A DNA stretch of 64,000 bases from Roridomyces roridus (GCA_029378245.1 JARKIF010000009.1:1736001-1800000); one strand, 5' to 3'; positions 46,152 through 59,989 are shown, counted from the first letter of the stretch. Notes: generated by a model not told the origin, from the letters alone. A program made the numbers and translations.

Positions 46152-46530
46152 TACAATTGCCAATGACCGTGACCGCGGCCCTCGGCAGCTGGCAAGCGAA
46201 AAATCACAAAAAAAAATAAAAACCCTGAGCAAGGCTCGAACCCGTGCCAAAATGCTTCAAAGACCCTTGTGGCCAGCGTGTCATTCTCTGGACAGAGCCC
46301 ACCAAGCCTTCTCTGTATCGTTCCAATTTTTCGTATGACACCCCGAAGGGGTCATAGAATGGGGCAAAAATTGGTTAGACATCAATTGAGTGATGCACCT
46401 TGTTCACTTTACCGGTTTTGATTGTAAAATGGGCAGACGAAATGTCCAAGGAGACCTGGGATTTAAGCCCGCAGTTGTGCTGAATGTGTACAAGCTACAT
46501 TGGTTCCAGATAAATACGATACAGCCTAAT

Positions 46531-49500
46531 TTATACATCTTGTCTCTTCTTTGAGTTGAAAGTTTTTACAACAATCGCCACCTGCCCAAAGAACCAGGAC
46601 TGTGAGGACTTGTCCTGGATGAATACAAACTTGTCGTGTTCCTTGCCCGCTTTGTGTGCAAATCGTATGCCAGTGTCCTCCACTGTGACGCCCTGCACCT
46701 GTGAAAAGGCCAAGTCCCAGTCCAGTCGCAGCTTCTTGGACCAAAATGACAGCACGCGGGAGGAGGTTAGTAGCACGACGTTGTCACTCCCGGGGGCGTC
46801 TGCGAGCCCATGAGAATCAACCGTACTGAGCAGGATGGAAAGCTTACTGATATGAGCGACATAGGTTTCGGCACGATATGTTCCGTTCTCAAGGTCTCGA
46901 AGCCAATACTGGCCGGTGGCAGCCCGAGGATCATATGGCTGCGGGTTCAAGTAAGAAAAGCAATCCACTTGAACAAACGAGACTCACCCGAAGAACACCG
47001 TCAGCAGGTACATGTCGAGGCTGTAGTCAATTAGAGCATGCCAAGCAGCAACAAACAGTAACTGACCAGTCGAACACGGTCGCGAGCAGGTCCATCAAAC
47101 ACAGTCGTGGTATTTCGAATGCCTGTGTGAAAATGTGAAGCAGAAATACCTACATACGAGAACACCTACCCTCTGAGACGTTGGATGCGAGATCAAACAC
47201 GCCGACAACGGGCTTGGTGACCGCGCTACTTGAGGGGGTGAGGAAAGTTTTGCAGAGCAATGGTTAACTCACCCCACGAGGCCTTTTCCGACTCCCTTGA
47301 AGAAACCAAAAGCGCCCTCGGACTCGGCACCTTCAATCGGCTTCATCTATGACCCAGTCAAATCAAGAACACGAGGGAATATTGATTTCGGCCTACCAGA
47401 ACACCTTCCATCGCACTAGCAACACTGCTCGCAAACGCTTCGCCACCAGCAGCGACACCATAGCTTTAAAGGCGTTAGAAAGCAAGCAGTACAAGTGACA
47501 TTGTATCGCACATGGCATGCCGGGGTTTATTCCGACGTTGATTGAGTCTTCTCCGTGTCTGATACTCTTCATCGAATGTCGCGGCGGACAGCCCTTTGCC
47601 AACGCTGCTTGTGAATTTGGTCATACTATCACTGAGACCGAAAACGGTCTTCTTGACAAAGCTTGCGGCGCCCTTGGCTATTCCAATACCTAGATCTTTG
47701 TTGCCGTGCATGACCACGCCGTTGAACGGCTCGTAAAAGATATCGGCTACGCCGGAAGAGACATTCGTGAAGAGGCCAACCGGATTGCCAATGAAATCGG
47801 CGGAACCGAGGATGCGGTAGAGCTGGCGGAGCACGTCCTGTCGGTAATGATACGCAATTCGATTCTGAAGCTCGGGCAACGTCAAACGCATGTCCTTGAT
47901 GGCCAGCGCATTCATCTCAAGAGGAGCATCGTTGACGTTGCCAACTGCCATCGTGATGGCGTTGATGACGACGGCAAGAGGGTTGCGGATGCTCAGCCTA
48001 TGTGAATGGAAATTAGAGATGATCCTGATCGTTGTCACCACCTACTTTTCCTCGGCGCTGACACGTTCAGTACGCATGAACGATAGGGAGAGTTTGATGG
48101 GCTGCAGTTCGAGGACTTCGAAGTACAAGTCTTCGCCGACTGCAACATCTTTCGGCTCCAGAATATCCCCTTCGTTTTGAATCAACACGCTGGATGTAAT
48201 TCAGTTTCACTGGTGGTGCAAACAGCGGTCACCCACTCTTTGACTCCTTCTTCCCACGAGGCACCTTTGATCTGGGTCAAGTCGTATATCGAGAACAACA
48301 GATCCTCGTCGGCTTCGATCGTCAATGCTTGCAGAAGGACCGAACAGTATTTCACAAAGAGAACACCGTGCTCTTGATCTTTGAGCCAAATGACAGAAGC
48401 TTGCACAGTCGGGAGAGCAGCAGCTCCGCTCGACTCTTTGGGAATAGGAGTGGGTTGCTGGATGACTGGATACAGCGCATCGTGAAGCTGGTTGTCAATC
48501 TGCAAAACACCGCAGGACAGGTTCACGGCCTGGGCGACGAGGGCTGTTGGTGTATTCGAACTTGAGGGAAGTGATGGAGACATAGATGACCTTCGACCAT
48601 CTTCTTGTTGACTAAGAGAGATGCCGATGCCTGCAAAGTTGACAGTGAATGCCAACGACGGCGGAACCTCCTCTGTAATGGCATCAAAGGCCTCGGCATT
48701 GGCCGAAAGCGAGTCTTGCCGCACGACAGATACAGAGCTGTTGGACCGCTTCGGCTTGTACAGACTCAGCTCGGCATTGTAATTCGTGATCCGCAAAACT
48801 TGTCGATGCCCATCGGCCCGGACGTCCAACGAAACAACCCGGTTTCTTTGACCATCCTTCTAGAGTGAGATCGAGTGGTATAGAGCGATGTATTCGACTC
48901 ACTTGGAACTTGAAAGGTACAAGATCACCAATCTCCATGACATCAATCGCTCGGCGGAAACCGTTGATTGAGAGCAGGATTTTCTTGTCATTAGCAGCAG
49001 GAAAGTCCCATGCATAGGGTAGACTCGACCGGGATTTGACCGTGTATGTTGTCACGTTGGTCTTGGTTTGCACACCCTCTTCCTTCGAGCCCAGAATCCT
49101 GTCGAATGTCAGTTGAAATGCGGCTTACGAAATGAATGCTCCCACTTTTTGGGCAGATGGTGGCGGTGTAATCACTTTGATTTTCAATCAAAAACGGCCA
49201 TCCCTCGGCCGCAGGAGAGAACGAGATGAAAATCGTCGAGCCGTCGATTTTAACATCCCCACGGATCAGCTGAACAGGGTCCTGTTCTCTGCGAAGACGA
49301 AGATGCACGGTACCAATGTCCTCGATCTTGATGGGCGGTGCCCATTGTGCATTGAGACCAGAAAATGCGACGGTGAGCAATCTCTCCTGCCCAGCCCGGA
49401 GGAAATGGAGAGGGCAGCGTTCCCCAGGTTTGATGGTCGACCGTTCTCTGGGAGCTACACCATGCTCGCGGAATGAGAGAGCCTCGGAAAGGTTGTTTTT

Positions 49501-52500
49501 GATCAAAAATCGAGGTGCGAGAGTGATGACTTTGGTGAGCTTGTATTTCCCGAGCCCTTCAGTCCAAGGAGAGACCAATGTGAATCTCGTCCGCTTTCTG
49601 CTTTTGCGAGGCGACGACCAACTCGGTCTCGGCAGAGGGTGCTTCGAAGCTGAAAACCTTGGACCACGTGGAGTCTGCAATTCTGAAGATGTAATCGTGT
49701 CCCTTGTCATTGGGATGTGAAAGCACTATTGTCCACCGTTAGTCCAGGAAACCACACGACGGGTAGAAGTACGCACTGAACGGAGCTGGCTTCACTAGCA
49801 CGTCCTGCCGTGTATCGCCGGCAACATCCTGCGGCGATCCGGTCCGACCTGATCTGGACTTGATAGCAAACGGCAGCCCCATCTTGTTGACCACAAGGTA
49901 AGGACTGTATATTTGAACCTTGAACGCACCGCCCGACTCGGGATATCGCACATAGTTGAGCTTGAGATCCAATTTTCGGTCGTTGGCAGTCCCGGAGGGA
50001 CAGTTTCTTTTCAATCTCGAAATCTGAATGCTGATTGGTGTTGATGATGGCAAAGTCACTGGGCTTGAAGACTGTGTCCTGCACTTCGACGTTGAGCAGC
50101 ACCAGGTGCGACAATTCGACCGAGTGAACAGGCATCACACCGCCCTGTCGAAGGTAGCTCCTCCAATTTTGGTCGGTATCCTTGTCGTAGATACGATACT
50201 CGAGATTGTAAGGAAGCAAGTTCTCGAGCTCCATGGGCGCGCGGAGTTTGAGATGGATCTTGGGATATTTTCGAGAATGCCCATCGTCAACATCGGTCTG
50301 TACCCAAGCCTGGAATCGGAAGGCGGCTTCCCTGGCGTCTGTATGGAGGCATTTGATGGTGAAGCTCTTCTTGGCGATAACCTCCTCCCAGCGGAGAGCA
50401 GGGCACCACTTGTAGCCGAATCCTTGGTCGGGTTGTATCCGGATTTTCGTCGAATTCACCAGCTCTATCGGGAGGGAGTAATGTTCTCCGGGAGCCACCT
50501 TTTCGAGCGATTGGACAGGATGTCCCGTGTCGTCTACCAATGTAACCTGAAAACAAGGTAAATAGTAGAAGCAGATGTGTTTGTTTGCCAAATACCTCCA
50601 AAGGATACAAGGTCAAATTCTCAACTTGATATGTAGACCTGAGCGTGACGACTTTGACGGTGTCGACCACAGCCACTTCGACAAGTAGCCGGTGTGGATG
50701 CTTTTCCGTGCGAGGACGGAGAGTGAAAATGAATTCGCCTTCACGATCGACAGGAACACTGCGAAGTTGCTCCCACGGCTTGCCATCAAACTGAACCCCT
50801 ATGCTGTGTTGCCCAGAAGTTGGCACATGCTAATTGCAACAAGGTTCGACGTCGGTAAAAGAGACAAGGGGACAAGACGCACCTCACGCATGGTCTTCCA
50901 GTCATCATAGCGCCAATCTTCGCTCGCATCATTTGGAAGTTTGAGCGCAGGAACGTCTTTGGCACTAGTAGTACCGTCAACGTCAGCCCAGATCGAGATC
51001 GTTGAACCGGTGCGGTTGTTGATACGGTACGGCGCATAGCTTCCTCGTGCCTTTTGCAGGACAAAGTCTCCTTGTTTTGACCACATATTCAACGTATTAG
51101 TCGCCAGTTCGGCAAAGCTTGTGGTTAGATTCAGGTCGAGCCTTTCTCGAGAGGAGAGCGTGAGACTGATGCCATTGGACGGAGATCTCGAGACCGAAGT
51201 CGTGAATGTCCATGGGTCAATGACTGAAAAAGCGGTGGTCAGCACCAGCCATGTGAGCATGCAGATAACACGAACGCGGTTCCCAATGAGAATTTGCGAG
51301 GTTCCAATAGGTAATTTGAGTGGCAATCGTGGTGGTGGCTTGCAGCTGCAGGTAAAGTTATGTATGGATTACTCGTTAGAAGAGATATCGTACCTCTCCC
51401 GACCAGTCCTTCGCTCCGATGATGAAAGGCTTGACTTTGAGATGAAGCATAGGCTGCTCGTGCATGTCCCCAATGAGGACCAGACGGAAACCATCAAAGG
51501 ATCCCTTGAGCTGAAGTAGCAGTGCATGAGCAATGACCTCTGGGAGCGGGATTCGCGACAAACCGATTCTTTCGACATGAGAACCCGCGCTTTCCGATGG
51601 GCTGCTTCGAACTCGTCGCTTTGGTTATCTGGGTCTGCGAAGGGCGCATAGATTGAGGCTTGGCAGTATCCTGCAGCGAACCCTGGCCCTGTGAGTCTCC
51701 GGACAGCTCAATAGCTTTGTTGACAATGCTCATAATCATGTTGATGTCGCGGTATGAGGCACGGAAGACGACAGGTTTTGCAGGAGATTTCCATGCGGGT
51801 CATTGCTGGCCAGATGAAGAACGACTATCCAAGGAGAAACGTCAAGTCCACGTCGTCGAGGAATCGGACGCTCTCGGAAGATTTGCCCATGCGTATCAAC
51901 GACATTCCAAGTCGATTGACAGTGAATGCCATGATGCCTTGTTGAGACAACAAGACTTGACTGATAGTCAACTTCACTGGCGTGCGAGTCGACATCGGCG
52001 TCGTTCTGCAAAACGCTGACAGAGACGTCGTGAAGATCGATACGGAAATCGACCGTCATCTGATTCTTGGATTCCTCAACCTCTACAACAGGCTCGAAAG
52101 GGGTATCGTCTGATGCATCTGCGGGATTGCCGGTAAAAGCGCTGGTGAAGAATCGCAACAACGCAATGACGGGGTCGACTGCGAAGATGACCTGGGGTGA
52201 GTCGACGGTGAGGACAGCTAGCGCACTAGGGTTCCGGCCGCCAGTCATTGTGTAGAGGACCATGAACTGATTCCTCTCATGCTTTGCCGCAGGAATAATT
52301 TCGCGGAACTTGGACAGCCCGGGCCGTGTGTTGCCCATTGTGAAGGATTTGAGGATGACCTGAGCTTCTCCAGCTCCATCGGAGAGCATCTTGAATCTCA
52401 GCGTATTGTTGTTCAGAGCAAACCGTACGATGCCACGGTCCTTCAAGTTGGACTCGTTTGTGGCAGAGGCATCGTACAAATGGAGCTTTATGGCGTCGAC

Positions 52501-55500
52501 TCCGACGACCAGGTCCAAAGTCGTCCAGGGCGCCTTCCATCTGCTGTCGTCGCCAACTTGAGCTCCGGTTGTAAATCGACATGTGGCTCGTTCTGTGAAT
52601 TCGACCTCGAGGGTGCTGGTGGTTGAACCTGAGTTGACACCTCCGGCCCGCCCAAGAAAACGCGAGGGATCGATTGAGATAATCTAATGAGCAGCCCATA
52701 CTGCAGCTGCGTCAGATTCAGGCGGACGTCGGAGATCTGGACAGATATCTGGGTGTCGGGATAGTCACTGTCTTGACTCCTGTCGATATTGCTCGTCTGG
52801 ACGACATCCGTATTGACATTGATGTCATCGACAATCTTGAGAGTCGCGAGCTCATTATCGGTGTAAAGATTGGAGACCAGTTGGATGCCGGTGAGGCTAG
52901 CCGTGATCTTGTTCTCGGCCGCTTGATATGAATTTTTCGCTGCGATCTCTCCGAGGCGAAGCACAAGCACATCGCGCGACCGACTGGGTGAGGAGGGGAA
53001 TACGACTATGGGCGACTTGATCGACACATCAAACTGCATGCGGTCGATCTCGGATGCTGTTTGAACTGCTGCCTGGGTAGCCGCATCATACAAGCCCTTG
53101 AGCTTGGCTAGCTTGAGCAAGAAGACGAAGATCTCGTGCAAAGGCTCTTCCAGGAACTGGAATTTGACAGATGCGGCGTTGAGGGAAACGGAGGACTTGA
53201 TGCCGGCGTACGCATCATCGTCCGGATCATATGTTTGATACCGGAAGCTGGCAAAATTTTGGCCCTCGATGGACAAAATCTGGTTAATTCGTCGCGGACA
53301 GAGCGCGCAGAATAGTCGTTGCTGAAGGCCAGACTTCCCAATCGTCCTGTGACTCGGAGAGTTTTGGGAAGCACAAGCACAGCCACATCAGCAGTGGACA
53401 ATGAAAGAGTCGCTATGCTCTCGACGCCGTTGATGAGGAGGACTGGAGGTAGAGTGAGATTGTATCAAGTAAATTGAAACAAACACACCTTGAACGCTCG
53501 CAAGCTTGACCAAAACACGGATCTTGCTGGCAGGAATGTCTGGGTTAGCTGTCGCGACCTCAAGAGGCTGTTTCGTGTTCTCGATCGCAGCAGGACTCGA
53601 TTGTGGCACAAAAGTGGTCATGATGAAATCGTATAGGGCCACGACTGGCTCGGGCGCAGCGCGGAAGATGAAAGTCGACAGCTTGATATCGACGCTCTGG
53701 TCCATCTCCTCGTAGACGGTGACGAATTCCGGAGATTCTTTCTGAACCCGTCGATAAGTCAAACTCAGGAGGTCCTTGTCCTCTGATAGATCCGACTCGG
53801 GCGAAGAAACAAACTTGATGGGGTCGGCACCTGCCTGGACAAGGCTCATGGAGAGGGAGCTTGGGGCGCATTCAGTAGGGGTGCCCCGTACTATCTGGAC
53901 AAGTCATCTCACCGGAGGTTCACATCAACCTTCATATCGAATTTTCGCCAATGCGAACAGCAGAGCAAAACGCTGGAATGTGACATCTCCAAGCAGCTTC
54001 TCGACGCCATCACTGCCCGTTTTGGCAACAGGACTGCGCGTAAAGTATCGACCTGGAAATTGAACTCGAAAATGTGTTGATGCAAGTCAAGTCGCTGCGG
54101 GCCTTGGTCGGCATCATGTGATGATCTGTGTTCGGATCACGTACCTCAACCGAGCCATCACTGGCTTCGAAGAATTTATCGGCCTCATCGTCGGCGTCGG
54201 GATCCTCGTCGTCATCATCAACGTTGTACTCGGCAGACTGGCCGAACAGTCCGGAGGGCCGCTGGAAGGCACTGGAAGCGTTCTTGACCATGGGCGGTGG
54301 CGCGGTCGGCTCCTCCCCAAACTGCGGGATGCACACCTCGATCAAACGCATCAGGGCCTTGTATTTGGTGTCCGAAAGGTTCACTTGGAGACTCGGAAGA
54401 TGACCCGAGACTTTGAATCGTGCAAGCGTCAAGGCGCTTGGAACGATGGAATTTTGGACTTGAAGGTCAAGGTTGATGCGCTCAAGCAAGTGCAAGGAAT
54501 CTTTGGCATCCGAAGTCAGTGCGTCCTGACAAGACTGCAAGTCGTTTCCAAGAACAAACTGGAAGGGAATGAGCCTGGCCATATCAGGAAGTATGTTTTC
54601 TCTACCTGGGCAGAGTCGAGTCTGAGCGACAACTTGTCGTACATCAAGGATTCAAGCTCCTTGTAGTCTTGGTCATTGTACTGCTTGTTGCGCTTCATAG
54701 TGATCGCACGAATCGCATTCTTGTCCGCCAGGTCGCTTTCAATCGCAATATGGCCGGCATCAATGATGAGGTGTTTGCAGTTGTGGGTGGTAACGCTATT
54801 CGCGATATGAGTTGGAGAGTCTGAACAGAAAAGGGCAGTATGTACTCCTCGGGAATGATGATGACGGGAGCATTCATGTCGACTTGTAGATCCACCGTCT
54901 TATGGGTCTGCAACGCGTACTCCAACCCTGCTCGCGTCTCCTTGCGGAGGCCCTCCAGCGTTTCGCTGGCAACGCTCTGCACTCTATGATGAGCGACGAA
55001 AAATCATTAGACATGGACTACTCACCAACAACGCATCAACAGATTCCAGCTGACTGGCAGGCCTGAAGAACTTGTACACCTCCTCCACATAACCCTTGTG
55101 ATATATGATGGACATGTGCCGCATGCGAACAGTAAGGGCATTGTCCGCTCGCTCGTCGAGTGGATTGTGTTCAAATTTGACGAAAAAGAAAGGCTCTTGC
55201 ACCGGCTTGATCCCCTCGATTTGTATGACCGCTTCGGCGCCACTGTCCTTGACTTGAACTATTTGCGGGTACAGCGAGTTCTTGGTCGTATTATCAAACA
55301 CTCCGAAGTCACGAAGCGAAACGGATCCCTCCAAATTGTCCGTGCGCTGGATCACATCGGCCTGGAAAGCACCAAAGACGACGGAAATGATGTCCTTGAC
55401 AGGTTCGCCATGAGGATGTGCCTTGAGCGCAAAGGAGCCTTTGTTGAGCTTGGCGGTGATTCGCGCTTTGAGTGCCTCCCGAGGAACAGTCAGGCCTTCC

Positions 55501-57330
55501 ACGACCGCGGATTTCTCGTCATAATCGAGCACGTCATACAGCTCCTTCCGCTGTTCTTCCGTCATGGAACCTCCGAATGCCGCATCTTCTTGGTTCGCAT
55601 CGGGCGCGGATCCCCACAACCAGGTGCCCCATCCTTGTTTCGCGGGTTTCTGCTTGGATTTATCTTGCTCGAGCCTCTGGCGTAATGCCGCGTCCTTCCG
55701 GAGTCGCGATCGTGCAATCGATCTGTAAAAACGGATATCCTCATATGAAAGTTTCTTTTCCAGCGTTTCGAACACTTTGAGGTCCTGAAATTTTGCTGAG
55801 GGCCCATTATTGTGATAACACGAATAAAACGCACGGGTCCGACCAGCATGTTCAAAGATTTCTTCTGGAAGAGATCGACATAATTGTTTCGGTCGTCCCG
55901 ACGCTCCTTGAAGTATGCCCAAGTCCATCTCCGGTGGCGATCGCGCACACCTTCAAGGATGGCAGTTGCCGCATAACGAAGCCTAGCTTTCGCAGGGCTT
56001 TGAGCAAACTCTGAGTCGCTGGGACGGAACTTGCGGTACTGCAAAGGCTAAATGAGACACGCCAAAGTGCTTAACCGCGCTTGAACGGACCTGGTGCTGC
56101 CGAATATAGACGTGATACATGTCGACGAGAGATATTATGTCTCTGTACTGTTTGTCATCGAGGCCAATGCCGATTTCGTCGAAAAGTAGCTGAACATCAA
56201 AGTGCGGCGTTTCGTTGTTGAATTTGTGGTTCATGATCACCCTGCCTTCGCCAGAAACAGGCTTCAAGATGAATTGGTGGCTCGTTTCTTGCGTTCCAGT
56301 TGAAATCTGTTTTGCTTGTTATGGATTGAAAAAAGACATGGGCTTTCTCACCAAGGAGGTGAACCGTTTAACAGCCTCGACGGACGAAAGGCCTGCCAAA
56401 CTAGCGGAATCTGTATCGAAGTAGACCGCCAGAGATTGCAACTTGGCGAGCTGCAGTGAGAATCGTCAGTGGATTGAAAAAAATAAACCGACGTCAGCGT
56501 CATGCCTTGTGGACGGCTCCTGCAGTGCTTTCGATGAAAGCCGGTTGCCATTTGTCGTTGACCGACACGGCTGTAAACCAGCCAAAGTAATCCCCCCGGC
56601 AAATGGATGCTGAAATAGTATGAGAAAGAGTCTGGCAAGTTACAAGCAGCACACACGCCGGGAACACTCAGTTTATCTTCATAACGGATGTGAATATTCT
56701 TCACAGTGACTTGCAGGTTGTTGATCACTTTGGCGGTGAGTGATTCCAACAAACCTTGCGGTTGTGGTGGGTCATCTATGACAGTTTGAGCGCGGGCCAT
56801 CAACAACTTTGGGCGCTGACATGCCTTTGGAAGTCGTTTGGCCGCCCATATGCAGGAGCTCGGCATTCTCTAACCGCTCGGCCTTGGCGGCCTGGGCGCG
56901 GTTTTCTTCCTCTTCGGGGTCGTCGTTGGACTGGGGTGAAGGAACAACGAGTAGATAGACGTCCTCGATCAGTACCTCGACGGGCTGGTTGCCGAGATTC
57001 ATCCAGTGAAGCGACAGCGTGAATTTGCCGAGATGACCTTCAAGGACATCAACTGGGAGTCTGAATTTATCGAGCGCGCCCTTCTTGAGACGTAGATTAA
57101 GCAGCGTGAGTTGGCCTGTAGCAAGATTAATTCACTAGCCGCGCTTGCAAGGAACTTGTACGCGCCCTGGCCAATCCCATAATTGACTTGGTTCATATCC
57201 AAATTCTCGACATAAGGCGCGAGGATGCGATTAAAGACCTAGGAAAGTGTCGGCAACGCGCTGTGGTACTGGCGAGAACATTACTGACCACATTGAGAAG
57301 CTCCTTGCCGGGGTCGGCGATCCAGAGCAT
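46531..57330 (-). CDS. VPS13: VPS13 bridge-like lipid-transfer protein
   Basis: The gene spans 10.8 kb with many short introns and encodes a protein of roughly 3000 residues. Exon 1 (57289-57330) reads MLWIADPGKELLNV; exon 2 begins VFNRILAPYVENLDMNQVNY, the chorein/VPS13 N-terminus, and FRLPVDVLEGHLGKFTLSLH follows. Later parts show the repeating groove modules, the adaptor-binding repeats (DWRYDDWKTMRE, YRINNRTGSTISIWADVDG, KLDLKLNYVRYPESGGAFKV) and the C-terminal ATG2-like and PH regions (GIRNTTTVFDG, GVTVEDTGIRFAH). VPS13 moves phospholipids at contacts among ER, mitochondria, endosomes and prospore membranes. Two frame breaks occur within conserved exons, near 49982-49995 (extra base) and near 52552 (missing base). 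Exact exon borders were not all resolved. Confidence 0.93.
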
Positions 57331-57874
57331 CGAGTCGAGTTTTCGCGACGATTTAGGCCTTGAGAGCTGGTGCTTCCTTCGGTCGTTGAATGTTCCTGTC
57401 GAGGACTGGAGAGCCTAGGTGGATGGTGGTTCGTAGTTGGGGTCTTGATCGGCCCGCCGCAACGCGACGTCACTAAAACGGAAGCGCCAAAAGAAGTCCG
57501 AGAATCCGAGGTCGTTCGCTCGCTTGCTCTTACATACTCCCACTTTCTTTTCCTTTGCCTCCTCCTCGTCCATCCTCGTCCATCGCTCATTTTTCCATTT
57601 ATTCAAGCCCTCGTAGCCGTTCTCCGTCCCAGTCCGTCTGTTCCTGATACCCGTTCTGGGCGAAGCCTCGTGTAAGCTGAGCGAATGATTCGCGTGTCCC
57701 TACGCGGCCTCGAGCTTTTCGCGTTTCCGAATCGTCCCGCCTGTATATCTCCGCGACCCGTGATACTACACTATATAAATGGCACTCGACAGTTTCTATG
57801 GTTCTACTCACCCCCCCTTCCAATGCTCGTCGCTGCTCGCCCATCTCTCTCCAACCTCGACCACTCCGCCCACC
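57331..57874. promoter_or_regulatory. Divergent promoter region of VPS13 and a small downstream gene
   Basis: No supported gene is seen in these 544 bases. A TATA-like TATATAAAT lies at 57773-57781 on the + strand, about 95 bp before the ATG of the small gene, suiting its promoter. The sequence near the VPS13 start has no clear TATA element, as is common for housekeeping genes. Confidence 0.5.
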
Positions 57875-58521
57875 ATGATCCCGTGGGCCTCATCCAGGTC
57901 CCCCATCTTCCTCCGACGCCCTTTCACAATGCTCACATCTCTCCAGCTCGGCCCTCCCAGCGATGCCGTGGAGCCGTTCAAGCAGTCGGCCAAGTCCTTT
58001 CGCCCTCCCGAGTAGCCATTCATGTCCCCTCAGGCTAGTAATGCGATCGCACGTGTCCGAGCTCCGGCTCTCATGTACCATGCCCACCTGGAGCTCGTCG
58101 TCTGACCACTGTATGTCCGCTGTTTTGTCCTCCAGCAACATTGACCGATCCACACCAGGTCTCGACCTCCACGACCTCCACGAACTCCGCGCCGTTTTCA
58201 TTGTCTTCATTCATGAGATCGTTAAGGCCCTAAGATCGTCGGGAGTAAGGAGATCCCCACCATGTGTATTATTACGGCTCACGGAACATAGGTCAACGCC
58301 TCCTATGTGCTCGTTCCTTCCAACTCCTCGCGCTGTGTCATTCTGGCGGGTCGCTGCAACGAGTTGGCATCCGCCGTCTCCATTCTCCAAAACACGCCAT
58401 TAGAAAAGCTAGAAAAAGACCACCAGTGAGTGTCTTGGCGCGGTGCTGGTTCCACTGGCTGAACTTCAACAGCCAAGTTCTCCTTGCGGATGTCGGGTCA
58501 CCCTGTTTAGTTATCACGTAG
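57875..58521 (+). CDS. Small unrecognised protein
   Basis: Four exons (57875-57993, 58034-58244, 58292-58425, 58473-58521) with GT-AG introns sum to 171 codons (170 residues). The last two introns are convincing: donors GTAAGG and GTGAGT, acceptors CATAG and CAACAG, 47 bp each. The first intron (40 bp) is weaker. The best-supported part reads LHDLHELRAVFIVFIHEIVK, ASYVLVPSNSSRCVILAGRC, NELASAVSILQNTPLEKLEK. It has alternating hydrophobic character like a small alpha/beta domain, but I recognise no family. It lies between the divergent VPS13 start and the ELO start. Confidence 0.5.
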
Positions 58522-58726
58522 CATCGCTTTCACTTCATGAGGACTCTTTCCATGTACCATAGACATGCTTGCTTTCGGAATGCATTTGCCGGTTTTACCA
58601 TCATGTGCTTTTGAGACGAGAGACAACCCAAGCGTCGGATCAAGGGACAACATCCCCAACAACATCTTTGCACCATCGTCGAAATTTTCGCGGTTCCCGG
58701 CTTTCTTTCTCCCCACCACCATACCA

Positions 58727-59989
58727 ATGTCTTTGGCTAATTTCATCCTCGATTATGTGCCCCTCCCCACCCTTCCTCGCCACCTGTACTCTTTCGTTGA
58801 GGGTCAGACGCCCCTCTCAACGGCGCCCGTCGTTTTTGGCACTCTCGCTGGCTACCTCGCCCTCATCTTTGGCATTCAGGCTGCCATGAAAAACCAGCAG
58901 CCGCAAAAGCTCAATACCCTCTTCCAGGCTCACAATGTCTTCCTCAGCGCCGGCAGCCTCCTGCTGCTCGTGTTGATGCTCGAGGAGATTGTGCCCATCA
59001 TTTGGAAGAATGGCATCTTCAGTGCCATGTGCGACAACGAGTCTTGGACACCTGTGCGTTCTACTACCCCTTTCTGCTTCCCAGTCCCCTCATTGCCCTT
59101 GTAGAGAATGGAATTCTACTATATGATCAACTATTCCTTCAAATACATCGAACTCTTAGACACCGTCTTCCTTGCTCTCAAGAAGAAGCCCCTGGGTGCT
59201 GTTGCGCTCTATGCTGCCTCTCCCGTGCATTCATCCATTCCCCCCAGCCTTTTTGCACGTCTTCCACCACTCTGCGACCGCGCTGTTGTGCTACACCCAA
59301 CTTGTTGGCAAAACTTCCATCGTACGATCTTTCGTTGCATCCTTTTTACGCTATTAACCGCGCAAACCAGTCTTGGACCGTCATCAGCCTTAACTTAATG
59401 GTCCATGTCTTAATGTGTAAGCGGCGGTTCTTCACTCATCTCCAGCGCTGAATTGGTCAACAGATTACTATTACTATGCGACCGCTGGTGGTGCACGGAT
59501 CTGGGTATGCTTATTCCGATAGTCCTCTAACTTGACCACTCAGATTTCTGGCACGCAGTGGAAAAAGTACTTGACGATGATGCAGATCATCCAGTTTGTC
59601 ATCGACTTGTTCGTGGTATATTTCGGCAGTATGTTCTACCTGCTCCAGATTGTATGATATCTGCTCAACCTGATTAGCGTACGGTCACTTTGCGGCGACC
59701 TACTACGACGGGATCATTCCCCACATGGGCAACTGCGCGGGCTCTGAGACTGCGGCCTTGTTCGGATGCGGCCTTCTCACCAGCTACCTTGGCCTCTTCA
59801 TCAAGTTCTACTTCCAGACGTACAAGAAGAAGGGCTCCAAGGCGCCCCGCGCTAACGGTTCCGTCAACGGTTCCGCCAATGGCCATGCCAACGGACATGC
59901 TAACGGCCAGGCGAACGGGAAAACGTGGGTACTCTTGAAACACCATTACATGTCCTGACCCATACTGTAACAGGACGAAGAGCGAGTAG
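58727..59989 (+). CDS. Very-long-chain fatty acid elongase (ELO family)
   Basis: Eight exons (58727-59053, 59105-59195, 59248-59321, 59371-59416, 59464-59504, 59544-59628, 59678-59924, 59974-59989) sum to 309 codons (308 residues). ELO hallmarks: [20 protein letters not shown], the histidine box [28 protein letters not shown] and [17 protein letters not shown]. About seven membrane segments are present. The enzyme condenses malonyl-CoA with acyl-CoA in the ER, the first step of chain elongation for sphingolipids. The C-terminus carries a degenerate Asn-Gly repeat ([20 protein letters not shown]) before a KSE end. Substrate length cannot be told from sequence. Confidence 0.94.

Larger units (their letters stand above)
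44967..46530. other. Gene-poor, repeat-bearing intergenic region
   Basis: This 1564-bp gap is the largest in the window. I see no intact gene. Open frames of 60-140 codons exist but lack family resemblance and splice support. It contains a 49-bp direct repeat pair (45297 and 45608), an iterated 15-mer with one inverted copy (45939-46151), and a tRNA-like, T-rich stretch (46200-46320). Together these suggest the remains of one or more small mobile elements between the convergent DENN and VPS13 genes. Confidence 0.6.

Noticed and set aside
46225..46310. Functional tRNA gene on the minus strand
   Set aside because: The B-box-like GGGTTCGAGCC is there, but the T-stem, anticodon stem and acceptor stem do not pair.
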